Assembly (NCBI GenBank): GCA_003524305.1
Contig: DQHW01000002.1
Span: 827 to 63,077, forward strand
Direction: 5' to 3'
DNA from: Anaerolineaceae bacterium
GTDB taxonomy: Bacteria > Chloroflexota > Anaerolineae > Anaerolineales > Anaerolineaceae
Length of the DNA stretch: 62,251 nucleotides
Positions within the stretch are counted from its first letter, which is position 1. Each line of letters opens with the position of its first letter. The notes under the pieces are model-generated. The model saw only the letters and a program-made list of their open reading frames with translations, was not told the origin of the DNA and made no database searches. Made by a program: the position numbers and the translations under genes. Positions 41,502-51,568 of the stretch are shown here, in pieces.

Positions 41502-42472
41502 TGTTTCTCCTGTGAAGATTGGTAAAGCCAGCACTTTACGCTGCGGCCATCCACTTGATATGTGGGGGGTTCCTGAGAGCAACGATTAATTTTCTTTGTG
41601 CAGCGTTCCATAAAGCGGCAACCCTCAGGCAGGTTCACCAGGCTGGGGGGCTGTCCGCCGATGTGTTCCAGTTCATCCTTGCTTCCCAAGTGGGGAACAC
41701 TGGCCATCAATTTTTGTGAATAAGGGTGTAAGGGTGCACGAAAAAAGTTGCGGGCAGGACCGGTTTCGATTAACTGACCTGCATACATCACCGCCACTTC
41801 ATCTGCCAGCTCGCTGGATGTGGCTATATCGTGGGTGATGAGGATGAAGCTGGTGCCCAACTCTTTTTTGATCCTTTTGAGTACATTAAAGATATTCGCC
41901 TGGGTGAGCACATCCAGGGCGGAGGTAGGTTCATCCAGGATGATCAAACTGGGAGAGGTGATCAGCGCCATTGCGATAGCCACGCGTTGACGCATACCTC
42001 CTGAAAGCTCAAAGGGATAACGCGTCAGGAAATCCGAGGGTACACCCACGTGTTTGAACATCTTTAAAGCCATATTGATGGCTTCATCTTTGCTTACATC
42101 CAGGTGGATCATGGCGGGTTCGTAAACCTGTTCACCAACGCGGATGACAGGGTTCAGAGAGTTCATGGCGGCTTGCGGCACCATAGACAGATTGATCCAG
42201 CGTACCTGCTGCCTGAATTCCTCATCACTTAAGGACATTATATTCTTGCCGTTAAGCAGCACCTCACCTTGGTAGGTCACCACATTGCGCGGCAAGAGCC
42301 TCAAGATGGCGCGGGCAAGGGAGCTTTTTCCGCAGCCGGATTCACCCAGCACGACCACGGCTCGGTGCTGTTGTAATTCGAGATTGACACCATCCACGGC
42401 TTGCACGGCTCCGCGTGTGGTGCGAAAATGAAGTTTCAGATCTTTAACTTGCAGCAATGTTGGGTTATTCAT
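41498..42472 (-). CDS. peptide-type ABC transporter ATPase, DppD/OppD-like
   Basis: A 324-residue ATPase with Walker A GESGCGKSS, signature ELSGGMRQRVA, Walker B LIILDEPTSALD and switch ITHD. The C-terminal oligo_HPY segment has GCRFMERCTKKINRC and VKCW. The start lies one base after the permease stop, and the end overlaps the next gene by four bases. It is the first of the two ATPases of this importer. Confidence 0.92.
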   Translation of the reverse strand: MNNPTLLQVKDLKLHFRTTRGAVQAVDGVNLELQQHRAVVVLGESGCGKSSLARAILRLLPRNVVTYQGEVLLNGKNIMSLSDEEFRQQVRWINLSMVPQAAMNSLNPVIRVGEQVYEPAMIHLDVSKDEAINMALKMFKHVGVPSDFLTRYPFELSGGMRQRVAIAMALITSPSLIILDEPTSALDVLTQANIFNVLKRIKKELGTSFILITHDIATSSELADEVAVMYAGQLIETGPARNFFRAPLHPYSQKLMASVPHLGSKDELEHIGGQPPSLVNLPEGCRFMERCTKKINRCSQEPPTYQVDGRSVKCWLYQSSQEKQ

Positions 42473-42473
42473 A

Positions 42474-43820
42474 TCAAGCCTCTCTCAAGCGAGGGTTAAA
42501 GATGCGGTCAAGCGCGAATCCAAGCAAAGCGAAAGCCAGACCTGTAAACATCAAGAGTACAGCCGGTTCAAGGATCCAGTAATACTGCCCCTTGTAGAGA
42601 GCGCCGTTGACGAAAGCGTCGTTGATCAACTTACCCCAGGTGGGCAGGGTGGGGTCGCCCAACCCGAGAACTGCCAGCGAAGCTTCAAGAAAAACGAAGG
42701 TTGGCACAGATGAGACCAGGCCGGGTATTAAAGTGGGAATCATCCGCGGGATCAAATACATCAAGATCAAACGGCGGTTGCTGGCGCCATAAGCCTTGGC
42801 CGCTTCGATGTAGGTGGATTCCTTTACCTGCATGAAGGCAGCTCGCAGTGACTTGATCTGACCGGTGAAAATGCTTAGCAGAACAGAAACACCCAATATG
42901 ACCCAAATGCTGCGGCTGTAGAAGGTGCCAACCATTACCAGAATGGAAAGAAAAGGCAGCACCAGGTTTACTTCGGTGATCCGCTGGATCAGACCGTCAA
43001 TCCAACCGCCATACCAGGCGCCGATCGCAGCAAACACCATGGTAAAGACGGATGTTCCAAGCGCAGCCAGAAGACCGAAAGCGAGCGCCACGGGCACACC
43101 CCACAATAGGGCAACCTTCAAATCTCGCCGGTAGATATCTGTGCCGGCGATGCCGTAAACCTGCCCGTGCATGACAAACTCCGCATTGACGGTGGATTCG
43201 GGTTCCCAGGCGACAGCAGAAAGGATCACCTGGTATGTGCCCTTTAACGGAACCGCGTTATTTTTATCTTCACCTAAAAAGAGTGCGACCTGGGGATCTT
43301 CACCCAATAATTTCAATTTCAGTTTTTCATCTTGAGAAAAACGGTAAGTCGAGGATGAATCCAGGATCATATCGCCGACCCGAACTTGCTGATCTTCAGG
43401 CGTCATCCATGTTATCGAGAGAAAAGGTTTCTTAGATTGATATGATGAATTGATATATAGCATCATATCCTGCGGAAAGTCGTCATATTGATAATCGAAG
43501 GAGTAGGTCATGGTGATAACGCTGCTGCCGTCGCTTTTTGTATCCACGGTGCGTTGGTACTCGCCAGCCGTTTCGTTGATTACAAAAGACACAGGTTTCT
43601 TTTCTTTGGAGAACCAGTTGAACCATGAAGGAGGCACGACCTTTGGATTTTGGTACCAGACGTCTTCTCCTCCGCGCCACAATGCAATAGCTTGTGTGTA
43701 TGGGATGGTGATCATGGTATAGGCAGCAACCATCAACAAAATAAAAATCATTACCATGCCGATAACTGCCGATGGATATCGCAGTATTTCTTTGAGGGTG
43801 CGTTTTGCGGTTTTCATCAA
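42474..43820 (-). CDS. ABC permease, DppC/OppC-like, with large extracytoplasmic insert
   Basis: A 448-residue permease, about 150 longer than typical DppC. An N-terminal helix (about 17-38) is followed by some 180 residues outside the membrane that look like a beta-rich domain (FDYQYDDFPQDMMLYINSS). Then GTDIYRRDL, the usual motif before the permease core, follows, and five more helices with the EAA loop YIEAAKAYGASNRRLILMYLIP. The insert may contact the binding protein or substrate. It lies two bases from the partner permease gene. Confidence 0.88.
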   Translation of the reverse strand: MMKTAKRTLKEILRYPSAVIGMVMIFILLMVAAYTMITIPYTQAIALWRGGEDVWYQNPKVVPPSWFNWFSKEKKPVSFVINETAGEYQRTVDTKSDGSSVITMTYSFDYQYDDFPQDMMLYINSSYQSKKPFLSITWMTPEDQQVRVGDMILDSSSTYRFSQDEKLKLKLLGEDPQVALFLGEDKNNAVPLKGTYQVILSAVAWEPESTVNAEFVMHGQVYGIAGTDIYRRDLKVALLWGVPVALAFGLLAALGTSVFTMVFAAIGAWYGGWIDGLIQRITEVNLVLPFLSILVMVGTFYSRSIWVILGVSVLLSIFTGQIKSLRAAFMQVKESTYIEAAKAYGASNRRLILMYLIPRMIPTLIPGLVSSVPTFVFLEASLAVLGLGDPTLPTWGKLINDAFVNGALYKGQYYWILEPAVLLMFTGLAFALLGFALDRIFNPRLREA

Positions 43821-43822
43821 GA

Positions 43823-44938
43823 CTACCCTCCCACTTTCACGCGCGGATCAATCAAAACATAGACGATATCGAGCACAAACACTGTAATTGCCAGCAAATA
43901 CGCGAAGATGATCGTGCTTCCGACAATGACAGGCACATCATAAAGGCCTATGGCGGTATAGAGTGTACGTCCGAGACCAGGCCAAATAAAAACGGTTTCG
44001 GTGATGGTTGCGCCTGTCCAGAGACCTATTAGGGTGAGGGCAAATGAAGTGACGATGTTAGGCAGGGTTGGCCGCAGGATATAACGGCGCTCAATGTCGC
44101 GATCCACGACACCCTTGGCCTTGGCCATTTCAACATAATCTTCACTGGAGTAAATTAAAAAGAATGTGCGCCAGGTGTAAATGCTCAAGAAAAATCCACT
44201 GATGATCAATGACCCGGCAGGCAGGATGAGATGCTTCAAAAGGCTCAAGGTATAAAGCCATTTATTGTCAGGGGGAGGAGAATCAACCAAGCCACTAAAA
44301 GGAAGTACACGCAATACCGCCGCGAAAATGAGAATTAGAAAAATTCCATAAAACCAGGGCGGCGCAGAGGATGTAGGAGACAGGGCTATGGTAACTTTAT
44401 CCCAAAAACCTCCATACTTGCGCGAGAGATTCAGGGCGATAAAAACACTCAAGAAAAATAAGCAGAATTGAGATACTCCCATCAACAACAAAGTCGAAGG
44501 CAGCCGTTCCATTAGAATGAGGCGAACCTGTCTCGACCCGCTATCTGCTGTCATAAACAAGGCATTACCAAGGTCCAGCTTGAGTGCATTTCCCAGGTAA
44601 CGGAATGAGCGGATGACAAAAGGGGTATTTAAACCAATCCGTTGTTCTTCAATTGCCACTGCCTCATCAACCATTGCCTTGCGATCATCTGTTCCCATTA
44701 ACTTATACCCAACATTACTTACCAATTGAGTTAGCACTTGTTCTCGTATCTTAGCACGCATGATGTTATCTACATATCCACCCATATTAGCAATCATGAT
44801 GGTGAGAAAAATGCCTACTATAACGGTTAGAAACAAAGATACCAAACGAGTACCAACATATGTGAGCACTCGAGTAAGGGTGTTCATGTTTTTTCGTTTT
44901 TTGAGTTCGTTAGGTGTGTCCTGAGATTCGACAGTCAT
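43823..44938 (-). CDS. ABC permease, DppB/OppB-like
   Basis: A 371-residue permease with about six helices and the EAA loop YVEMAKAKGVVDRDIERRYILRPTLPNI. After the first helix an insert (VDNIMRAKIREQVLTQLVSN and onward) is longer than usual. The start at 44938 has GAGGGAAG upstream; an ATG 17 codons downstream lacks a ribosome site. It is separated from the binding-protein gene by a hairpin (44960-44986). Confidence 0.88.
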   Translation of the reverse strand: MTVESQDTPNELKKRKNMNTLTRVLTYVGTRLVSLFLTVIVGIFLTIMIANMGGYVDNIMRAKIREQVLTQLVSNVGYKLMGTDDRKAMVDEAVAIEEQRIGLNTPFVIRSFRYLGNALKLDLGNALFMTADSGSRQVRLILMERLPSTLLLMGVSQFCLFFLSVFIALNLSRKYGGFWDKVTIALSPTSSAPPWFYGIFLILIFAAVLRVLPFSGLVDSPPPDNKWLYTLSLLKHLILPAGSLIISGFFLSIYTWRTFFLIYSSEDYVEMAKAKGVVDRDIERRYILRPTLPNIVTSFALTLIGLWTGATITETVFIWPGLGRTLYTAIGLYDVPVIVGSTIIFAYLLAITVFVLDIVYVLIDPRVKVGG

Positions 44939-44959
44939 TTGCTTCCCTCAATAGGATGT

Positions 44960-44986
44960 CCAGGCAGGGAATAACTCCCTGCCTGG
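44960..44986 (-). other. intercistronic hairpin between binding protein and permease
   Basis: CCAGGCAGGGA (44960-44970) and TCCCTGCCTGG (44976-44986) pair perfectly with a five-base loop. No T run follows on the minus strand, so it is more likely an mRNA-stabilising or partial-termination structure that raises the binding protein over the permeases. An equivalent hairpin lies in the second importer operon. Confidence 0.7.
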
Positions 44987-45003
44987 AATCAGTTAAAAGT
45001 TGA

Positions 45004-47580
45004 TTATGGGGCTAATGTAACGAAGTTTAGACTGGAGAAGGTCGGGATGGCCACGACCGTAGGAACCACAGCCACTGTTAGTTTATTCGAGCCGGTGACC
45101 AATTTTTCAGTCATCTCGCTGGTGAGAACAACCTTGTATTGACCTTCGGTTACCAACTCGGCAGGGTTCACAGCCACAATGTTATTGTTGGCGTCAAACA
45201 CCAGGAATTTAACAGATTTTATATCCGCAGTTGGGTAAGGAACGTCATTCAATGTTATAGATACCGAGAATTCTGCTTCTTCACCTAATGTGACTTGGGC
45301 TGGACCGTCAAGCGCAACAGTAGCGATCTTGGGCGAACCAAAGCCAGACCATCTGTCAGACATGTCAGCATATTCATCAAAATGTTTGAGTGTCAGGGTC
45401 TTTTCGGTCATGTAGGCACGGTCAATGTAATAAGGACCGGTGCCTATCCAGTAACTGTTGTGCTCTGCAACCCAAGCTTTAAGGTTGTTATAGCGCTCGA
45501 CTGCTTCTTCTGGAGTGATGTATTGACCCAGGGTTGCTGCATATGGAACGTATTCATCAGCAATTGCCTGGTCAAGGTATTTGTTCAAGATTTCGAGACT
45601 CGGACCGCCAATAAAATTGGTCCACTCTACTTCGTTTTCAGTAGATTTATTGGTTGTATAAGCAAGTTCGCCGGCAGCTTCTGCCAAATTAGCTACAGTC
45701 AAAACATGCCAGGCTCCTTCACCGAAAGCATAGGGTTGATAAGAAACAGCGGTTGGTCCAGGCCAAAGGGCATAAACATTCAATTCGGCGTCTGCAGCCA
45801 CTGCATCGGTGTACCATTCAACGGTTAATGGATCGGTTGAGGTGATACGGAAGCCTTTGAAGACAGTCATGAAGGCTTCATGGTTGGGCACGGCTTGTGA
45901 ATCATAGATGGCACTGTCAGGATTAATACGATCATATTGCATGATCATGCTCATCAAGAGGTCAGCAACGCTGATGTTATTACCATCATGCCATTTGACA
46001 GTATCGGTGAAATCTGAAGCATAGGTGGTTACACTGCGAACCTTGGAAGTTAGGCCTTCAGGGTATTTTTCGCCTACTGTGATGAAGGTCTGGCTATTGG
46101 CATCCCAATCAACGAAGGCATCTTCAGGGACGGCGATTTCAGGGGTGAAATCGAGGGTTACCCAATCGTGAGTCTTGCTGACCGGTATTCCTTCTTGAAC
46201 GGTTACTGTAGATTTTTCGATTTGGAAAGGCCAACTCAAACCTGTGTATGGATCGTTCATCGTACCGCCTGTATTGGTGGCGCGGATGGCCATTTGATCA
46301 AACGCCCAGTTTGTTCCACCAATCGGATTGTATGGTTGACCAAACATATCCTGTTGTCCGACTTTTAGAACACCGCCTTCTTCATCTTTCAGACGAATAG
46401 TAAACGGCCATACCTGCGCGCCTTGAACACCGGCAGCCAGGTCATAGCTAACTTGCAGTTCAGGTTTGAAGGGGATGAAGACTTTTCCGTCAATCAGCCA
46501 AACTTGAAGCGAATCTTTCAGCGCCATTTCCATGCCGTCGGCGATCATTTGATCACGTTCTTCAAGCGTACTGTAATTGCCGTTTGCCAAATCATTGGCA
46601 AGAACGCGGAAATCTTCAGCCGGCACGGCGGAAATGATGGGTTCAATGCCTTGTGAAGTTTCTGCGGTGTAGTACTGTTGGTAAAGTGTTTTTTCTTCGC
46701 GGTCGATGATGGTCGCACTCCAAGCAGAAGTGTATAAATGCCACTCGCAATTCGTGGGAGTGCCGGTTTGCCAGATGGGGCCAGCTTCAGTAGCCGTTTT
46801 ATATTGGCGATTTACGGTAAAACCGATGCTCTCAAGTTGATTAGATACATAATCACCGATTGGAAGTCTTGTTCCGTCGCTATCGCTTCGGATCAAAAAG
46901 TTGAGGGTAACAAGTTTTCCTTTGAACTCCCATTTACCATCAGCATTTTTCTCCGCACCCATGGCAATCATTTCTTCAGAGATTATTTGTTCCGCTTTAT
47001 CGGGGTTGTAAGCATAGATGGTTTCCAAACGAGCGGCAACATCGGCTAAGTTGGCATACATTGGAAATTCAGTTGTGATGGGGAACCATTTGAGAAGATT
47101 GGCACCGGCATATACTTCCTGATTGATGTAATCTCGATCGAATAACCAGTTGGTGGCCTCACGGATTTTTGGATCTGAGAATGGGTTTATCTGCGTCGAA
47201 TCTGTGCAGACACCGTGATTATAAAGAATGTCATACTGAAGACCATTATTCTGTACGTAGGGTAATCCTGCATCAACGATGGTTGGATAGTCAGCAGCAG
47301 CCAAGCCATCGGCATAGATATCAATAGCGCCGGCCTGGATTTGGGTTATGGCTGAATCATTATCCACGACTGAGAAGTCAATCTCATCAAACCATCCGCC
47401 CTTGCGGGTAGTGGCAACAGCAACTTCTGTCGGAGCTGCCGTAGGCGCCTCCGTCAATGCAGCTGTCTCTTCTGCTTCAGTAGCTGCCGGCGTTACAGCA
47501 GGCGTCTGTGTGCAAGAAGACAGGAGCAGACACAATACAAGCATTAAACCAAATGCAACTGTCAAGCGATTTCTTAACAT
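45004..47580 (-). CDS. family 5 solute-binding lipoprotein, apparently circularly permuted
   Basis: An 858-residue lipoprotein; the ATG at 47578-47580 has GGAGG seven bases upstream. The lipobox is LLSSC (Cys23), with a Thr/Ala/Glu linker to residue 58. Residues 62 to about 395 match the second half of SBP_bac_5 proteins: WFDEIDFSVV, AGAIDIYADG, NPFSDPKIREATNWLFDRDYI. From about 400 come the features of the first half: GGVLKVGQ, VKWHDGNNISVADLLMS (about 530) and WIGTGPYYI (about 711). An Ig-like domain ends the protein. The family is common in Chloroflexota and imports peptides or oligosaccharides; the ligand is unknown. Confidence 0.88.
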   Translation of the reverse strand: MLRNRLTVAFGLMLVLCLLLSSCTQTPAVTPAATEAEETAALTEAPTAAPTEVAVATTRKGGWFDEIDFSVVDNDSAITQIQAGAIDIYADGLAAADYPTIVDAGLPYVQNNGLQYDILYNHGVCTDSTQINPFSDPKIREATNWLFDRDYINQEVYAGANLLKWFPITTEFPMYANLADVAARLETIYAYNPDKAEQIISEEMIAMGAEKNADGKWEFKGKLVTLNFLIRSDSDGTRLPIGDYVSNQLESIGFTVNRQYKTATEAGPIWQTGTPTNCEWHLYTSAWSATIIDREEKTLYQQYYTAETSQGIEPIISAVPAEDFRVLANDLANGNYSTLEERDQMIADGMEMALKDSLQVWLIDGKVFIPFKPELQVSYDLAAGVQGAQVWPFTIRLKDEEGGVLKVGQQDMFGQPYNPIGGTNWAFDQMAIRATNTGGTMNDPYTGLSWPFQIEKSTVTVQEGIPVSKTHDWVTLDFTPEIAVPEDAFVDWDANSQTFITVGEKYPEGLTSKVRSVTTYASDFTDTVKWHDGNNISVADLLMSMIMQYDRINPDSAIYDSQAVPNHEAFMTVFKGFRITSTDPLTVEWYTDAVAADAELNVYALWPGPTAVSYQPYAFGEGAWHVLTVANLAEAAGELAYTTNKSTENEVEWTNFIGGPSLEILNKYLDQAIADEYVPYAATLGQYITPEEAVERYNNLKAWVAEHNSYWIGTGPYYIDRAYMTEKTLTLKHFDEYADMSDRWSGFGSPKIATVALDGPAQVTLGEEAEFSVSITLNDVPYPTADIKSVKFLVFDANNNIVAVNPAELVTEGQYKVVLTSEMTEKLVTGSNKLTVAVVPTVVAIPTFSSLNFVTLAP

Positions 47581-48214
47581 TTCAATTACCTCCATTTAGT
47601 TTTGAATTTGATTTTGGATGTGTTTCTATGAGGGAGTACTCAAATGACTGGATCACCTCCTTGATGGGTCCATGACGAAGAATTACCAAACAGGTGTCCC
47701 GGATCAATTTACTTCGGGAAAATTCAGCACCCTGTGCCGTTAGGTGGCAAGAATTTTCCAAGCCAGGCGAATACTTTTTCTCACTTCACTGCAGTTGAAT
47801 GAGATTCAATTATTAATGCGATCGCGCTGACTCATGATTTGCCTATCGATCGAGTAAAACGCTCCGATTTAAGGAGGAAAAGCAAAAGAAATATCGGAGT
47901 CTCCGAGACACCTCTTTGATATTCAGATTTCGTCATTTTGGACGAGCGATGATCTCGTTGTGATGAAACAAGAGTAACAATTTTGAAAAATACTTTCACG
48001 AATCCAAAGACGGGTTTTATATCCCCCTGCAGGAGGGTGTTCTGGCGGCTTGAACAGTTCTCCAGACCCGGAAAAACGCCCATTGAAGCGCTCCATAGGA
48101 GGGTAATAAGTTCGTTCTCAAGGTTTGTATGGAATTGCGAGTGTAAGGTTATACTGGATGAATAAATACTGAGCGATAATAAATTGTTTCCATCAAACCG
48201 CTGGATGCTGATTC
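47581..48214. other. divergent spacer between binding-protein and kinase genes
   Basis: The left part is the leader of the binding-protein gene and holds a 15-base exact complement of the 16S rRNA 3' end (47648-47662) without a start codon at a usable distance. The rest contains a small dyad CGGAGTCTCCG near 47896 and a minus-strand frame (47832-48083) that looks spurious. No gene is supported. Both the kinase and binding-protein promoters must lie here, but no clear boxes were found. Confidence 0.5.
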
Positions 48215-51200
48215 ATGAGCTTAAAAAGAACTCTTCAGGGTCATCATTTATATAAGTTTGGCTTATCCTTTTGGATGACCTTAGTGTGTTTATTGCTGCT
48301 GACTGCCGGCTGCTCAGATAGAACCAATCAAAAATCACAACAGACTCCAGACCCCACCACAGTTGTTGATCCCGAATCAATTGAGCCGACTGAAATGCCC
48401 CAATCCCAAGAGGTTCCGCTGAGTTTGCGTTTTTCGAAAATTGATAGTGATGATGGTTTAACGCAGAGCACGACCTATGCGATTGTGCAAGATGAACCGG
48501 GTTTTATGTGGTTTGGCACAGAAGATGGACTAATTCGTTATGATGGGTATGAGTTTGAAAAATTCAATATTCAATCGCACAACCCTGAAGCGCAAGCAGA
48601 TCAATGGATTACATCACTAATTTCTGCCGGGAATGGGGATCTCTGGATTGGTACCCGTCAAGGTGGGTTGAGCTATTACCACGCTGAAACCGGTCTTTTT
48701 GACGTCTTTATTCATAATGATCATGATTCCACCAGTTTGGTTAGCAACCATGTTACTGTGTTGTTCAAAGACCGTGTCGACAGGTTGTGGGTTGGAACAA
48801 CCTCGGGATTGGATATGTTAAATAACCAGGCTGGAATATTTGACCATTACTCAATAGGTCTCTCGGAAGAAACAGATTCAGAGAGCATAGTTATAAGTGG
48901 AATCTGTGATGATAAAGAAGGTAATATTTGGATTGGAACAGGTTCAGATGGATTGTTTAAACTTAACCCCAAAACAGCCGATGTAGTCCATTTTTCGTTT
49001 GATCGATCTGATGCAAGTTCTTTAATCAGCAATAATATTAGAGGTATTTCACCAGCAGATGAGGGGTCGTTTTGGATTGCTACAACTTCAGGACTCAATT
49101 ATTTCACTCCATCCAAGGGGTCATTTATCCGGTATCAACACTCGGCTGTTGATCCACATACTCTTGCCGATAATCGCATCCGATATATGACACTTGATCC
49201 TTATGGCAATTTGTGGCTTGGAACAATGGCAGGGTTGGATTATTTCGACACTAAAACTCGGGTATTTACCCACTTTGCCCATGACTCACAAGATCCAAAA
49301 AGCCTAAGCAATAACAACATCCTGGCGATTTATGAAAGCAGCGACGGCGTTCTGTGGATCAGTACTTTTGGCGGTTACTTGAACAAGTATTACCGGGGAA
49401 TGGATCAATTCGCTTATTTTCATCACAGTTCAAAAGATGAGCGTTCAATAGGTGGAAATATCATTTTTAAAATTGATGTTGATCCTGATGGTTCGATCTG
49501 GGCAGCCTCATTGGATGGGGGATTGAGCCGCTTTGACCCTGGATCTGGAGAATTCGAAGTTTTTCAGCATGATTCAGAATTCTTGGGGAGTCTTTCGAGC
49601 GACGAGATCTGGTCGGTCTTTAAAGACAGCCGCGGAATTTTGTGGGTGGGCACAAAACTTGGTTTGGACCGTCTTGACCCTGGAAGTGTAGAATTTATAC
49701 ATAATTCTTTCGCTGCTAAAACTTCGATTGATTCTATCAGCGGGTTGGTTTATGACATTGCAGAAAGCAAAGATGGCGACCTGTGGTTTGGAACAACCAA
49801 TGGCCTTGACCGTTTTGATTTTGTTAATAACACTTTTACTCATTACCGCTACAACGAAAATAACCCGGGCGGAATCAGCGGTGATGAAATCACGAAAGTT
49901 TATTTCGACCAAAATGACAACCTTTGGGTCGGTACCTTTTCAGGCGGACTTGACCGTTATGATCCAGTTAAAAACATCTTCCTTCATTACCGCAATGACC
50001 CTGATGACGCACACAGCCTTAGTAATAATTCTATTCTTTCGGTTTATCAAGATACAAAAGGCAAGATATGGGTGGGTACCGATGGCGGTGGATTAAACTT
50101 GTTAAATGACAAGGATGACGGTTTCACCATTTATTCTGAAGAGGATGGTCTGGCCAGTAATGTTGTCTATGGAATTCTGGAAGATAGCCAGGGGAACCTT
50201 TGGTTAAGCACAAACAACGGACTTTCTCGCTTCACTCCTGAATCAGGCGAATTCAAAAATTACAGCGAGTCTGATGGATTGCAGAGTAATGAATTTAATA
50301 TGAATGCCTATGCTCAAGATGCAAATGGAATGATGTACTTTGGAGGGATTAACGGGTTGACCAGTTTTGACCCTTCAAAGATCACGGCGAATCCATATAT
50401 ACCTCCTGTATTGTTGTTATCAGTCACTCAAAATGGAACAGAGCTAATTCCCGAGAAAAATGCAAATCAACAGGATCAGATTATTCTACGATGGCCGCAA
50501 AACAGTTTTGAATTTGGGTTCGCCACATTAAGTTATGTAGACCCCAAGAAAAATCAACACTCCTATAAACTGGAAAATTTTGACCAGGATTGGATAGATG
50601 CGGGTTCGTGGCGCGAGGGGCGCTATACAAATCTTCAAGGTGGCACATATACTTTGCGGATAAAAGGGTCAAATGAAGATGGAGTATGGAATGAGAGTGC
50701 AAAACCTTTGGTTGTGAAAGTCATTCCGGCATTCTGGCAGACGTTGTGGTTTCAGGTCAGCGCTGTGCTGCTGGTGTTCGGATCTGTTTTTACGATTTAT
50801 AGTTTGAGAAATGCAAGTGTGAAGGCTAATACACGCGAACTGGAGCGGCAAGTGGGTGCAAGAACGAAAGAAATCGAACGGCTGTTTGAAAAGACAAAAG
50901 AACTGGCTGTGGTGGAAGAAAGAAACAGGCTGGCACGTGAACTTCACGACAGCGCCAAGCAAAAAGCGTTTGCCGCTCTGGCACAGTTGGGTACAGCCAA
51001 TGGGGTACTGCCAGAAAACCCGCAGTCTGCACGAGCTCATTTGCAAGAGGCCGAGAACTTAGTTTACGAAGTGATAGAAGAACTCACCTTCCTGATTCAG
51101 GAAATGTATCCTCTGGCGCTAAAAGAAAAGGGATTGGCGACCAGTATCCGTGAGTATGTCTTTGATTGGGAGGGACGTACTGATATCCAGGTTCAAGTTA

Positions 51201-51568
51201 TGATTGAACATGAAAGAAGACTTGGGCTGAATATTGAACAGGCAATTTATCGTTCGATACAAGAGGCGCTTTCAAATATAGCTAGACACAGCAAAGCCAC
51301 GTCTGTAAAGATAAAGCTCGAATTCCTGGATCTAAAAGTTACAGCAGAAATTTCAGATAACGGCTGCGGATTTGATATGAAAACCAGGCAAAATGGTATG
51401 GGGTTAAGAACAATCCGCGAACGAATTGAATCTATTGGCGGTAGTTTGTATATTGAAAGTGTACCTGAATGCGGCACTTGTCTCTCGTTCAGTGCTCCAT
51501 TACAATCACCTCAGGTCCATGAAGGAGACGATAATGACGAATCCCATCTCAATCATTCTGGTGGATGA
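48215..51568 (+). CDS. propeller sensor histidine kinase, lipoprotein-anchored
   Basis: An 1117-residue sensor. A signal peptide with LTAGC (Cys33) is followed by about 700 residues of two-component propeller repeats (D-G-L-x-x, W-x-G-T-x-G-G-L patterns such as MWFGTEDGLIRYD and LWIGTRQGGLSYY). A Y_Y_Y domain (KLENFDQDWIDAGS) precedes a membrane helix near 843-863. A HisKA_3 dimerisation domain carries His911 (ERNRLARELHDSAKQ), and the HATPase has EALSNIARHSKA and DNGCGFD ... GMGLRTIRER. The regulator gene overlaps its 3' end by 35 bases. It should sense an extracellular ligand, probably one handled by the flanking importers. Confidence 0.9.
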   Translation: MSLKRTLQGHHLYKFGLSFWMTLVCLLLLTAGCSDRTNQKSQQTPDPTTVVDPESIEPTEMPQSQEVPLSLRFSKIDSDDGLTQSTTYAIVQDEPGFMWFGTEDGLIRYDGYEFEKFNIQSHNPEAQADQWITSLISAGNGDLWIGTRQGGLSYYHAETGLFDVFIHNDHDSTSLVSNHVTVLFKDRVDRLWVGTTSGLDMLNNQAGIFDHYSIGLSEETDSESIVISGICDDKEGNIWIGTGSDGLFKLNPKTADVVHFSFDRSDASSLISNNIRGISPADEGSFWIATTSGLNYFTPSKGSFIRYQHSAVDPHTLADNRIRYMTLDPYGNLWLGTMAGLDYFDTKTRVFTHFAHDSQDPKSLSNNNILAIYESSDGVLWISTFGGYLNKYYRGMDQFAYFHHSSKDERSIGGNIIFKIDVDPDGSIWAASLDGGLSRFDPGSGEFEVFQHDSEFLGSLSSDEIWSVFKDSRGILWVGTKLGLDRLDPGSVEFIHNSFAAKTSIDSISGLVYDIAESKDGDLWFGTTNGLDRFDFVNNTFTHYRYNENNPGGISGDEITKVYFDQNDNLWVGTFSGGLDRYDPVKNIFLHYRNDPDDAHSLSNNSILSVYQDTKGKIWVGTDGGGLNLLNDKDDGFTIYSEEDGLASNVVYGILEDSQGNLWLSTNNGLSRFTPESGEFKNYSESDGLQSNEFNMNAYAQDANGMMYFGGINGLTSFDPSKITANPYIPPVLLLSVTQNGTELIPEKNANQQDQIILRWPQNSFEFGFATLSYVDPKKNQHSYKLENFDQDWIDAGSWREGRYTNLQGGTYTLRIKGSNEDGVWNESAKPLVVKVIPAFWQTLWFQVSAVLLVFGSVFTIYSLRNASVKANTRELERQVGARTKEIERLFEKTKELAVVEERNRLARELHDSAKQKAFAALAQLGTANGVLPENPQSARAHLQEAENLVYEVIEELTFLIQEMYPLALKEKGLATSIREYVFDWEGRTDIQVQVMIEHERRLGLNIEQAIYRSIQEALSNIARHSKATSVKIKLEFLDLKVTAEISDNGCGFDMKTRQNGMGLRTIRERIESIGGSLYIESVPECGTCLSFSAPLQSPQVHEGDDNDESHLNHSGG

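Noticed and set aside
47648..47662. 16S rRNA gene fragment
   Set aside because: The match is limited to 15 bases with no rRNA-like sequence around it.
47832..48083. 83-residue minus-strand frame in the spacer upstream of the propeller kinase
   Set aside because: No ribosome site, no recognisable domain and skewed composition; it looks like chance.
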